From assembly GCF_037940415.1 (NCBI RefSeq), contig NZ_CP149798.1:6791001-6855000 (forward strand): DNA of 64,000 bases. The letters run 5' to 3'. The DNA comes from Streptomyces sp. f51. GTDB lineage: Bacteria > Actinomycetota > Actinomycetes > Streptomycetales > Streptomycetaceae. Shown in pieces: positions 1-7,452 of this stretch; the stretch's first letter is position 1; each line of letters opens with the position of its first letter. The notes beneath the pieces were generated by a model. The model saw nothing but the letters and a program-made list of their open reading frames with translations. It was not told the origin of the DNA and made no database searches. The translations under genes were made by a program, and so were the position numbers.

Positions 1-269
1 CGCACGCTGTCCAGGTCGGCGAGATCGAGTTCGTCGGTCTCGGCGCCGTCGATGCCGGCCAGCGCCTCGCGCGCGGTCGCCGGGCGCCGCGCGGGGACCA
101 CGACCCGGGCACCCGCCTTGGCCAGGGCCCGGGTCGTCTCCAGGCCGAGCCCCGAGTAGCCGCCCGTGACGATCGCGAGCTTCCCGGAGAGGTCGACGCC
201 CTCCAGGACGTCGTCCGCGGTGCTCCGGGCGCCGAATCCCGAACCGATCCTGTGCTGTGCAGTGCTCAT
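1..269 (-). CDS. SDR-family oxidoreductase, 3' part cut by window edge
   Basis: Only the N-terminal 89 codons lie in the window; the gene continues past the left edge. The visible protein carries the Rossmann cofactor motif TGGYSGLG (about residues 35-42), the classical TGxxxGxG signature of short-chain dehydrogenases, followed by a basic stretch (ARRP) that in the family favours NADP(H). The ATG at 267-269 is chosen because it precedes the normal SDR N-terminus. The substrate cannot be read from the sequence. The gene follows the candidate RNA and its terminator on the same strand. Confidence 0.85.
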   Translation of the reverse strand, partial: MSTAQHRIGSGFGARSTADDVLEGVDLSGKLAIVTGGYSGLGLETTRALAKAGARVVVPARRPATAREALAGIDGAETDELDLADLDSV

Positions 270-350
270 GCCCGCACGCTACGAATTGGAGCGGACTCGA
301 AGTCAAGCGGACACGGCCGCGGCGGCGAACGGCCGGCCCGGCACGAGAAA

Positions 351-385
351 GACCCCGACCGGATGGGGGAATCACGGTCGGGGTC
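351..385 (-). terminator. Rho-independent terminator, 11-bp stem
   Basis: Perfect inverted repeat of 11 bp (351-361 and 375-385) with a 13-nt loop. On the minus strand it is followed by a short T-rich run (CTTTCTC), whereas on the plus strand no T run follows, so it most likely ends minus-strand transcripts from the small RNA or the PHP gene. Confidence 0.65.
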
Positions 386-512
386 GTCTGTGTGGGCGCC
401 GATGGCGGTCGCCTCGCGGCGAAACGCTCCACAGGGCTTCAGCCGGACGATCGTCCCTGCGGGCTTGGGTGAGGCCCGGGGACACTGTCCCATCCACACC
501 CACGGTTTGTTC
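351..512 (-). ncRNA. Candidate structured small RNA ending in an intrinsic terminator
   Basis: Read on the minus strand, the segment folds into a multibranched RNA. Its ends pair: 490-503 with 392-405 forms a 14-position stem with one mismatch and two G-U pairs. Inside lies a hairpin whose arms 474-483 and 453-464 pair completely around a 9-nt loop, with a 2-nt bulge. A second hairpin (409-422) has five pairs capped by a GCGA (GNRA) tetraloop, and a small GGC-UGAA-GCC hairpin sits between them. A perfect 11-bp terminator hairpin (351-361/375-385) followed by a T-rich tract on the minus strand closes it. No ORF with good codon bias or ribosome site covers the segment. It could be a trans-acting small RNA (6S-like closing stem) or a 5' leader element of the SDR gene; I do not recognise the family. 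Confidence 0.5.
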
Positions 513-518
513 AACGGG

Positions 519-524
519 TAACTA
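519..524 (-). promoter_or_regulatory. Possible -10 box for the small RNA
   Basis: The minus strand reads TAGTTA, four of six matches to TATAAT, placed so that transcription would begin near 512, just before the closing stem of the candidate RNA. No convincing -35 box is visible, so this is only suggestive. Confidence 0.3.
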
Positions 525-568
525 CCTGTGGGTGTTCCCGGGAACGGGCCCGTCGCCGGTGACCTGTG

Positions 569-1588
569 TCACGGTCTCTCGCGGGTCCGGGCCCAGGTCA
601 GCACCTGCTCCAGGGTCCACGTGGTGACCACACGCTCCGGCGGCACCCCGCACTCCTCGGCCCGCGCGCACCCGTGGATCTGCCAGTCGAGCTGTCCCGG
701 CGCGTGCGCGTCGGTGTCGAGGGAGAACAGAACACCCGCGTCGACCGCCTGGCGCAGCAGCCGGCGCGGCGGGTCGAGGCGCTCCGGGCGGCTGTTGATC
801 TCGACCGCCGTACCCGACTCCGCGCAGGCCGCGAAGACGGCGTCCGCGTCGAACTCGGACTCGGGCCGGCCGCGCCCTTCGATCAGCCGGCCGGTGCAGT
901 GGCCGAGGATGTCCGCGTGCGGATCGCGGACGGCGGCGATCATGCGCCGGGTCATCGGCCGCGACTCCATCCGGAGCTTGGAGTGCACCGACACGACCAC
1001 CACGTCCAGCTGCTCCAGCAGCTCCGGCTCCTGGTCGAGCGATCCGTCGTCGAGGATGTCGCATTCGATGCCGGTGAGCAGGCGGAAGGGGGCCCAGCGT
1101 TCGTTCAGCTCGGCGACGACCGCCAGCTGCTCGCGCAGCCGTTCCGGTGACAGGCCGTTCGCCACGGTCAGCCGGGGCGAGTGGTCGGTGAGCACCGCCC
1201 ACTCGTGGCCCAGCCGTGCCGCCGTACGCCCCATCTCCTCGATCGGGCTGCCGCCGTCCGACCAGTCCGAGTGCAGATGACAGTCCCCCCGCAGCAGCGC
1301 CCGCAGTCCCTCACCGCCCTCGGCGAGCGGCCCCGCGGACTCGCGCTCCACCTTCTCCAGGTAGCCGGGCACCTCGCCGGCCAGCGCCTCCCGTACCACC
1401 TGCGCGGTCTTCGGGCCGATGCCCTTGAGCGACTCCAGCGTGCCGTTCTCGGCGCGTTCACGGACCTCGTCGGCGGACAGCCCGGCGAGCAGGGTCCGCG
1501 CGGTCCTGAAGGCCCGTACGCGATAGGTGGGCGCCAGGCTCCGCTCCAGCAGGAACGCGATCCGGTCCAGGGCCTCGACGGGGTCCAT
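569..1588 (-). CDS. PHP-domain phosphoesterase (PolX C-terminal-like)
   Basis: A 339-residue protein. The first ~75 residues resemble the helix-hairpin-helix region of PolX-type proteins (SLKGIGPKT motif), followed by a PHP domain with its metal-ligand motifs in order: DCHLHSDWSDG, LTDHS, GIECDI, VVSVHS, ILGHCTGR, EINSRPERLDPP and LDTDAH. PHP domains bind a trinuclear metal centre and hydrolyse phosphoesters. The polymerase catalytic domain of full PolX is absent, so this is a stand-alone PHP protein, perhaps in DNA repair or nucleotide/histidinol-phosphate-like phosphatase activity. The ATG at 1588 is preferred over the upstream frame start because AAAGGAG lies just before it. Confidence 0.85.
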   Translation of the reverse strand: MDPVEALDRIAFLLERSLAPTYRVRAFRTARTLLAGLSADEVRERAENGTLESLKGIGPKTAQVVREALAGEVPGYLEKVERESAGPLAEGGEGLRALLRGDCHLHSDWSDGGSPIEEMGRTAARLGHEWAVLTDHSPRLTVANGLSPERLREQLAVVAELNERWAPFRLLTGIECDILDDGSLDQEPELLEQLDVVVVSVHSKLRMESRPMTRRMIAAVRDPHADILGHCTGRLIEGRGRPESEFDADAVFAACAESGTAVEINSRPERLDPPRRLLRQAVDAGVLFSLDTDAHAPGQLDWQIHGCARAEECGVPPERVVTTWTLEQVLTWARTRERP

Positions 1589-1841
1589 CGGCACTCCTTT
1601 CCGCGCTCGCGCCGGCCGTCGCACGCTCTCCCAGAGTTGCCCAGCCGCCGCCCGCCCGCACGGCGGGTGCCACCTCGGGCGGGCGGCGGGCCGGGGCGGG
1701 GTCCGCGGGGAGCCGGGTCACCCGGCCGGGCGAACGTCCGGAGCCCCACCGCTGCGCCCCTGCCCGGCGGCACGGGCGGCGGGCGTCCGGCGTGTCACCG
1801 CTGACCAGCGGGAACGACGGGAATCGCCTTACGCTTTTGTC

Positions 1842-2078
1842 ATGACCGAAAGCGCGAGCCCTCACATCTCCCACCCACGGATCATGGTGCTCGGGGTGCA
1901 GCCGGGCACGCCCCCGTTCCGGATCATGGAGATCGACGGCGAGATGGTGGGCGAGGCGAAGGCGATCACGGACGTCCTGGAGTACGCGGCGGCGTACGGC
2001 ATCACGGTCGACGATCTCGACGACCCCGACCTGGTCCGCTGGGTCGGCGGCGACAAGCTCACCTGGCATCCGCACTGA
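1842..2078 (+). CDS. Small conserved acidic protein (78 aa), unknown function
   Basis: A 78-residue protein beginning MTESASPHIS. It is acidic, has no membrane segment, and ends in a basic/aromatic tail (DKLTWHPH). I recognise it only as a type of hypothetical protein seen in streptomycetes. No Shine-Dalgarno sequence precedes the ATG, but TACGCT (1830-1835) lies six bases upstream, where a -10 box would sit for a leaderless mRNA. The gene ends at a strong hairpin. Confidence 0.65.
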   Translation: MTESASPHISHPRIMVLGVQPGTPPFRIMEIDGEMVGEAKAITDVLEYAAAYGITVDDLDDPDLVRWVGGDKLTWHPH

Positions 2079-2091
2079 CGCACCCGGCGCG

Positions 2092-2138
2092 GAAGCCCTC
2101 CGGACGCCCCGATGCGGCAGGGGATTCCGGAGGGCTTC
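2092..2138. terminator. Bidirectional terminator, 13-bp stem
   Basis: Perfect 13-bp inverted repeat (2092-2104/2126-2138), 21-nt loop, between the convergent 78-aa gene and the VanZ-like gene. Confidence 0.75.
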
Positions 2139-2164
2139 GACGACGGGTGCGCCCGCGAGGGCGG

Positions 2165-2878
2165 TCAGGCGCGCAGACGCTTCCTGGGGTGCACGGCCCG
2201 GCCGAGCCGCCGGCCCAGGAGGAGGTAACCCACCAGCGCGCCGGACGTGTTGAGGATGACGTCGTCGATGTCGAAGGAGCGTCCGGTGATGAGGGCTCCC
2301 TGGACCAGTTCGACCAGGAACATGACCGCCGCGGTCAGCAGGAGGACGCGCAGGATTCCGCGGGTCCTGGGGAACACCACGGGCAGCAGCACACCGAAGG
2401 GGACCCCGAGCACGAGGTTCCCGCCGATCTGCTTGACGGCGTCGCGCAGTTCCGGCTGGTCGAGATAGGCGCGCAGCGAGGCCCCGGGGTGGAGATTGTT
2501 GTGGATCAGGGCCGCCGACGCGGGTGAGGGCTCAAGGGTCAGCCGGGCCAGGACGACGGCGAACGCCACCATGGCGGCGAACGCGACCAGCATGGCCAGG
2601 AGCCGCACGGGCAGGGGCAGGCTCTCCTTGGCGGGTGCCGGTGCGGGGGTCCGCTTCGGCGCCTCACGGCGGAGGAACGACCGCGACCCGGTCTTCGCGG
2701 TTTCCTTGTCCCGCTCGGCCTTCGGCGCCGGCTTCCCGCGGCCGAAGAACGACCGGGACTTCTCCGGCTTCCCCTGTCCGGCGTTCGCCGCGCCCTTGCC
2801 TCGGTCCGATCCCGCCTTCGGTGCCGGTTTGCCCCGGCCGGCCTTCGCTGCACGAGCGCGCAACGCGGTGCGGACCAT
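2165..2878 (-). CDS. VanZ-like family membrane protein
   Basis: A 237-residue protein. The first ~85 residues are a Lys/Arg/Ala-rich, probably cytoplasmic tail with imperfect GKPAPKA repeats. Four hydrophobic segments follow, and the VanZ-family core is visible around NLVLGVPFGVLLP, LVELVQ, DIDDVILNTSGALVGY. VanZ-like proteins are linked to teicoplanin/envelope stress tolerance, but most members have no assigned role. GGGAGG precedes the ATG. The long basic N-terminal extension is unusual for the family. Confidence 0.85.
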   Translation of the reverse strand: MVRTALRARAAKAGRGKPAPKAGSDRGKGAANAGQGKPEKSRSFFGRGKPAPKAERDKETAKTGSRSFLRREAPKRTPAPAPAKESLPLPVRLLAMLVAFAAMVAFAVVLARLTLEPSPASAALIHNNLHPGASLRAYLDQPELRDAVKQIGGNLVLGVPFGVLLPVVFPRTRGILRVLLLTAAVMFLVELVQGALITGRSFDIDDVILNTSGALVGYLLLGRRLGRAVHPRKRLRA

Positions 2879-3090
2879 GAGACCCTCCCCTTTTCAACTG
2901 CTCTCTGGTGCAGCCCGCATACCCCCGACCGGGCCGAGAATGCCCGTGGCCCGGAGGAGGGGAGCGCTTTGCGACAACGCCCGCCGAACCGGTGCCCGGC
3001 GGGGCGAGGATCCGGCACCCCCGGGACGGCCGTCGGCGCCGGGCGCGGCCGTGGGGCCGGTCCGGCGCCGACGGGCACCCTGCTCGGGGT

Positions 3091-3741
3091 TCAGGTGCCG
3101 TAGGTGACCGTCACGTCGGTGAAGCCGAGGGAACGCAGCAGGCCCTGGAGCATGCTGGTGGTGTTCGTCTCGGCCCGCGCGGTGAGGCGGCTGTCCTGTG
3201 CGGCCTTGCCGATGTGCTTGGCCGCGAGCCGTTGCACCGCCCGCTCGTCGTTTGGGTTGTCCGAGAACAGGTCCCCGATCCGGTCGAGAAGACCCCGCTG
3301 TTTCGAGACGGCGTAGGAGTGGTCCGGGTCGAGGGCGGGTTTGCCCAGGGCCGCGTGCGGCAGCCGGAGCGTGGCCGACGTACGGTCGCTGTTGACCGTC
3401 ACGTCCTTCTCGCCGATGCGCCCGAGATCGACATAGGCGTCGACGGTGCCGGCTCCCACGTACAGGGTGCGGGTGCCGCGGATCGCGTCGGGCAGGTACT
3501 TCGCGTCCTTCTCCAGGTCCACGACCACCTGGAAGTTGCCCGAGGCCGCTTCGTAACGGCTCATGTCCTGGATGGACTTGAGCAGGGTCGGGCCCGAATT
3601 GTCCTGGGTCTCCGTGCCGAACACATCGCGCAGCCCCGGCAGAACGGCGAGCCGCAGCCCGGCGAACAGCACCACGAGCACCAGCACGAAGGCGGAGAGG
3701 ACCTTCGCCCAGCCGGGCATGCGCTTGATGGACGTCGTCAT
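3091..3741 (-). CDS. DUF4230-like membrane-anchored protein
   Basis: A 216-residue protein with an N-terminal membrane anchor (about residues 11-31) and an extracytoplasmic domain that fits DUF4230: it begins around a LLKSIQDMSRYEAASGNFQVVVDLEK-type stretch and contains ALDPDHSYAVSKQRG. Function unknown. The ATG at 3741 has AAAGGAGG directly upstream; the longer reading frame before it shows no such site. It is divergent from the PRPP synthetase paralogue, about 200 bp away. Confidence 0.75.
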   Translation of the reverse strand: MTTSIKRMPGWAKVLSAFVLVLVVLFAGLRLAVLPGLRDVFGTETQDNSGPTLLKSIQDMSRYEAASGNFQVVVDLEKDAKYLPDAIRGTRTLYVGAGTVDAYVDLGRIGEKDVTVNSDRTSATLRLPHAALGKPALDPDHSYAVSKQRGLLDRIGDLFSDNPNDERAVQRLAAKHIGKAAQDSRLTARAETNTTSMLQGLLRSLGFTDVTVTYGT

Positions 3742-3944
3742 GTCGGCGTTCCTCCTTTCGAACGTCCGTCTACCCTCCAAGTCCCTTGGCAGGCCGCCCG
3801 GCGCGTGCGGCACTTCCCGGGCCGGACCGCAACCGGAAAGTCCCCGGTCGAAGGCCCGAAAGACGGCCAGTAGCATGAGGTGCGGGCTCCGGGCCGATCT
3901 TGGGCCCGGCGACGCGATCCGGTTCGACCATGCGAGGAGCGGAC

Positions 3945-4898
3945 GTGCGTGACATCGCCGTGTTCAGCGGTAGTGCCCATCCAGAACTCGCGGCCGAGCT
4001 CTGCGCGCACCTCGGTGTGCCCCTCAGCCCGACCCGGGTCAGCCGGTTCGCCAACGACTGCCTGGAGGTCCAGCTCCAGGCCAACTGCCGCGAACGTGAT
4101 GTCTTCCTGGTGCAGCCGCTCGTCGCCCCGGTGCAGGAGCACCTGGTCGAGCTGCTGATGATGTGCGACGCGGCGCGCGGGGCCTCCGCCGGGCGGATCA
4201 CCGTCGTCATGCCGCATTATTCGTACGCGCGTTCGGACAAGAAGGACATGCCCCGGATCTCCCTGGGCGGCCGGCTCGTGGCGGATCTCCTCGTGGCGGC
4301 CGGGGCGAGCCGCGTCCTCGCGATGACGCTGCACTCCCCGCAGGTGCACGGGTTCTTCTCGGTGCCGGTCGACCATCTGCACGCCCTGCGGGAGCTGGCC
4401 GCGCACTTCCGTACCAACGACCTCTCGCGTACGACGGTGGTCTCGCCCGATCTCGGCAACGCCAAGGAGGCCGCCGCGTTCGCCCGGCTGATCGGCGCCC
4501 AGGTGGCCGCCGGCGCCAAGCAGCGGTTCGCGGACGACCGGGTGAGCATCAACTCGGTCATCGGCGAGATCTCCGGCCGTGATGTCATCGTGCTCGACGA
4601 CGAGATAGCCAAGGGCAGCACGGTCCTCGAACTCCTGGACCGGCTGCGGGAGTTGGGTCCGAGGTCGATCCGGGTCGCCTGCACCCACGGCCTGTTCGCG
4701 GCGGGCGCGCTCAAGCGGCTCAGCGAACAGCCCGACGTACTGGAGATCGTCTGCACCAACACCGTGCCGATCCCGGTCGAGGAGTACACCGAGAAGCTGA
4801 GCGTCCTGTCCATCGCCCCGGCGCTCGCCGAGGCGGTACGGCGCATCCACAACGGCGAGTCCGTCAGCGCCCTGTTCGACGCCCCGCGGGATCACTAG
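3945..4898 (+). CDS. Ribose-phosphate pyrophosphokinase (PRPP synthetase) paralogue
   Basis: A 317-residue protein, the usual size of a PRPP synthetase, which makes 5-phosphoribosyl-1-pyrophosphate from ribose-5-phosphate and ATP. Recognisable family blocks are HYSYARSDKKD (canonical PYFGYARQDR), LGGRLVADLLVAAGASRV, LHSPQVHGFF and PVDHLHAL, with a C-terminal PRPP loop region VIVLDDEIAKGSTV. That last motif differs from the housekeeping form (DDxxDTAGT): the second aspartate and the TAG are replaced. It may therefore be a secondary or altered-activity enzyme. GTG 3945 is preferred because GAGGAG precedes it; an in-frame ATG at 3930 is possible. Confidence 0.8.
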   Translation: MRDIAVFSGSAHPELAAELCAHLGVPLSPTRVSRFANDCLEVQLQANCRERDVFLVQPLVAPVQEHLVELLMMCDAARGASAGRITVVMPHYSYARSDKKDMPRISLGGRLVADLLVAAGASRVLAMTLHSPQVHGFFSVPVDHLHALRELAAHFRTNDLSRTTVVSPDLGNAKEAAAFARLIGAQVAAGAKQRFADDRVSINSVIGEISGRDVIVLDDEIAKGSTVLELLDRLRELGPRSIRVACTHGLFAAGALKRLSEQPDVLEIVCTNTVPIPVEEYTEKLSVLSIAPALAEAVRRIHNGESVSALFDAPRDH

Positions 4899-4958
4899 CG
4901 ACGCGAAGGGTGTGCGGGGCGACTCCGGAGCGCCGCCCGTGCGCGCCGCTCTTCCTCC

Positions 4959-5282
4959 TCACCGCTTCGCGGCGGGGGTTCTGCCGCCGAGTTCGGCGTA
5001 GAGGTCCGTCCAGCGCCGGTCGGTGCCGGTCGGCGGCTTGCCGTCGCAGAAGGCCTTGGCTCCGTTGGCCGTGTAGTAGCGCAGCATCTGGAGGACGGCC
5101 GCGGTGTCGGCCCTGGTCCCCGCCGTGTATCTGCTGCCGGGCGGTTGTTTCTGGTGGACCCGGCACACGGGGGTGGGGCCGTTGGCCTGTGCGTCCAGTC
5201 TGCCGACGGCCGGGGCGCCGCATCCGCCGAGAGCGATGGCGCCGAGCAGGGCGGTGACGGGGGCGATCAGTCGGCGAGCCAT
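4959..5282 (-). CDS. Small secreted lipoprotein
   Basis: A 107-residue protein with a signal peptide and lipobox LGGC (Cys21), so probably attached to the outer face of the membrane. The mature part is short and has two further cysteines (PVCR, AFCDG) that could form a disulphide. Not recognised by family. It lies 15 bp downstream of the NicO transporter on the same strand, suggesting co-transcription and a role near that transporter, which is inference. Confidence 0.7.
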   Translation of the reverse strand: MARRLIAPVTALLGAIALGGCGAPAVGRLDAQANGPTPVCRVHQKQPPGSRYTAGTRADTAAVLQMLRYYTANGAKAFCDGKPPTGTDRRWTDLYAELGGRTPAAKR

Positions 5283-5297
5283 GGGATCTCCCGGGTG

Positions 5298-7022
5298 CTA
5301 CAGGACGGTTTGCAGGCCGCGCGCCATCATGCCGAGGCCGACGACGAGGACGAGAGCGGCGGTGAACAGCGCGGTGTAGGGGGCGATGCGGCGTACCCGG
5401 GCGGGCAGCGGACGGCCGGTGAGGCGCCCGGCCCGGTCGCCGAGGCGGACCAGGAGCAGTCCGACGGCGGTGAGCGTGGCCGCCATGCCGAGGCCGTAGG
5501 CCAGTACGAGGGTGATCCCGAAGACGGTCCGGCCCAGAGCGATCGCACCGAGGAGGACGACGAGCGCGGACGGGCTCGGGACGAGGCCTCCGGCGACGCC
5601 GAGACCGATCAGGCCGCGGGTGGAGAAGGGTGGCGCTTCGCCGTCGCCCGCCGGGTGGGCGTGGTGATGCCCGAACAGGCCGTGGCGGTGCGACTTGCCG
5701 TGGGCGTGGGCGTGGGCGTGGGCGTGGGCGTGCGCGTGGTCGTGGGTGTGATGGCGGGCGTGGCTGTGGTCGTGATGGCGATCGTGTGGCTGGTGGTCGC
5801 CGTGGGCGGGGGCGGGGGCGTGGGCGTGTCCGTGCTCCGGAACGGTCGGGTTCGCGGAGGCGTCGAGCTCGCTGTTTCCGGCAGCCGGGCCTCCGGCGCC
5901 GACCAGGGCCGGGGCCATCGGCAAGGAGCGGTCGCCGGCACCGTCGGCCGACTGGCGCCCCCGGCGTGAGCGTCGTACGCCGTCGGCCAGCAGGACCCCT
6001 CCGACCACGGCCACCAGCGCGCCGCTGACGACGCCGAGCCAGTTGAGCACGGCGTCGCCTGCCAGCGAGGAGAACGTGGTGAGGCACAGCCCGATCACGA
6101 GCACGCCGGCCGTGTGCGTGACGGTCACCGTGGCGCCGACCGTCACCGCGTCGCGGGCCCTGCCGCGCCGCCCGGCCAGATAGGCGGCCATGACGGTCTT
6201 GCCGTGGCCCGGCAGCAGCGCGTGGCCGGCGCCCAGCACGATCGAGAGCAGCACGGCCAGCAAGCCGACGGTGACGGTGAGGCGCTCGGCGCCGGCCAGC
6301 GAGGTCAGCTGCCGGGACAGTGCCTCGAACCGGCCGGTCAGGCCGCCGGAACCCGGTCCGGCCGCCGGGTCCGCGGCGCCGGACGCGCCCTCGCCGGCGA
6401 CCGCCGTGAAGCGGGCCGCGGTGTCCCCCCGCGGAGTGGACAGCAGGTCACGGGGATAGTCGCGCAACTCGTCGGTGACCGAGGAGGCCGCCGCGGTGGA
6501 CTGCCTCAGGTGGGTGCCGGCGCCCTTGGCGGTGATCTCGTTCCAGCCGACGCGGGACGCGTCCACGCCGGTGGACACCTCCAGTGTCACCGGCCCGCCC
6601 GCCAGGTCCAGCGCTGCGTGCAGGCGGCACTCAAGACGGCTGGTGCGCAGTCCCGCCTGGCCCGGCCGGTACACGAAGGCGGCTGAATCCACCGTCCAGG
6701 CCAGGCGCCGAGGCGTGGTGACGGACAGTCGGCCGGCCGTGTCGGCGCAGCGAGCCGCGGCCCATACGGCGCGTTCGGACGCGCTCTGGCCGCCGTCGTG
6801 GTCGGTGTCGACGGCGGTGGCCGCTTGCAGCGTCGGAATCTCGGCGCTGTCGGTCACGGCGAGCACGTCCACCCGGCCGGGGCGGACGGTGAACCCGGTG
6901 TAGTGATTGATGGAGAAGTTGCCGAGCGGATGGGCCTGCGCGAGGGGTGCCGCCGCGCCGAACAGGAACAGCGCGACGCCGGCCACCGCTGCCGCACGCC
7001 GACCGAGGTGGCCATGGCTCAT
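5298..7022 (-). CDS. NicO/RcnA-type nickel-cobalt transporter with exported N-terminal domain
   Basis: A 574-residue protein. Residues 1-34 form a signal peptide, followed by a ~200-residue extracytoplasmic domain. The membrane part starts with the NicO-family motif GAGHALLPGHGKT and ends in further helices (LGVAGGLVPSPSALVVLLGAIALG). Between the two membrane blocks is a loop (about residues 397-457) made almost entirely of His with Ala, Asp and Pro, well suited to binding Ni2+, Co2+ or Zn2+. NicO proteins move Ni/Co, often outward. Start at 7022 has GCGGAGG upstream; a longer frame to 7145 lacks it. The gene is divergent from the DUF4331-sortase-TPR operon. Confidence 0.8.
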   Translation of the reverse strand: MSHGHLGRRAAAVAGVALFLFGAAAPLAQAHPLGNFSINHYTGFTVRPGRVDVLAVTDSAEIPTLQAATAVDTDHDGGQSASERAVWAAARCADTAGRLSVTTPRRLAWTVDSAAFVYRPGQAGLRTSRLECRLHAALDLAGGPVTLEVSTGVDASRVGWNEITAKGAGTHLRQSTAAASSVTDELRDYPRDLLSTPRGDTAARFTAVAGEGASGAADPAAGPGSGGLTGRFEALSRQLTSLAGAERLTVTVGLLAVLLSIVLGAGHALLPGHGKTVMAAYLAGRRGRARDAVTVGATVTVTHTAGVLVIGLCLTTFSSLAGDAVLNWLGVVSGALVAVVGGVLLADGVRRSRRGRQSADGAGDRSLPMAPALVGAGGPAAGNSELDASANPTVPEHGHAHAPAPAHGDHQPHDRHHDHSHARHHTHDHAHAHAHAHAHAHGKSHRHGLFGHHHAHPAGDGEAPPFSTRGLIGLGVAGGLVPSPSALVVLLGAIALGRTVFGITLVLAYGLGMAATLTAVGLLLVRLGDRAGRLTGRPLPARVRRIAPYTALFTAALVLVVGLGMMARGLQTVL

Positions 7023-7452
7023 GGGACGCCTCCGCGCCGGTGCTGTAGGAGGGACGCCGAACGGCATCCGAAGGCGTCGCCCGCCCTGGTGACCGCACCT
7101 ATACCCCGCCGGGTCGCGCGGAGGTCGGCAGACCGGGCTTCTCACCCGCCCGGCCCGCGACCGCCACCGAGACAGCCCATCAGGAGACTCCCGGGTCCGG
7201 AGATCGGTTCGACGCCCCGCCTCCGGGGGCGCGGCGGACGGGGACGCCCGTTCGGCGTTCCGGCGTTGCAGGCCCGATATGCCCGTGGTGACTTGTTCGT
7301 AACTTAAGTCGCATCACGGACGTATTGCAGTGAGTCCCGCGTCCCTGACGGGCGGGGCCGCGACGGGTCCGTCCGGGACTTCGAGTGTCCACCGCCGTCA
7401 ACCCGCCCTCCCGTCCCCGGAGAGGCGGGCCCCCACCCGAAACGGATGGCCC
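7023..7452. promoter_or_regulatory. Divergent control region between the NicO and DUF4331 operons
   Basis: No gene is seen in these 430 bp. On the plus strand GTAAC (7299-7303) and CGTATT (7321-7326) are separated by 17 bp, resembling an ECF-sigma type promoter; a short palindrome ACTTAAGT (7302-7309) overlaps it. On the minus strand TATAGG (complement of 7098-7103) could be the -10 box for the transporter. All assignments are by eye. Confidence 0.35.

Noticed and set aside
266..514. 82-codon minus-strand ORF over the candidate RNA
   Set aside because: Start has no ribosome site, composition is poor, and the segment is better explained by paired RNA stems.
5140..5970. Plus-strand Gly/Val-rich frame opposite the NicO gene
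   Set aside because: Produced by the His codon repeat read in reverse; not a protein-like sequence.
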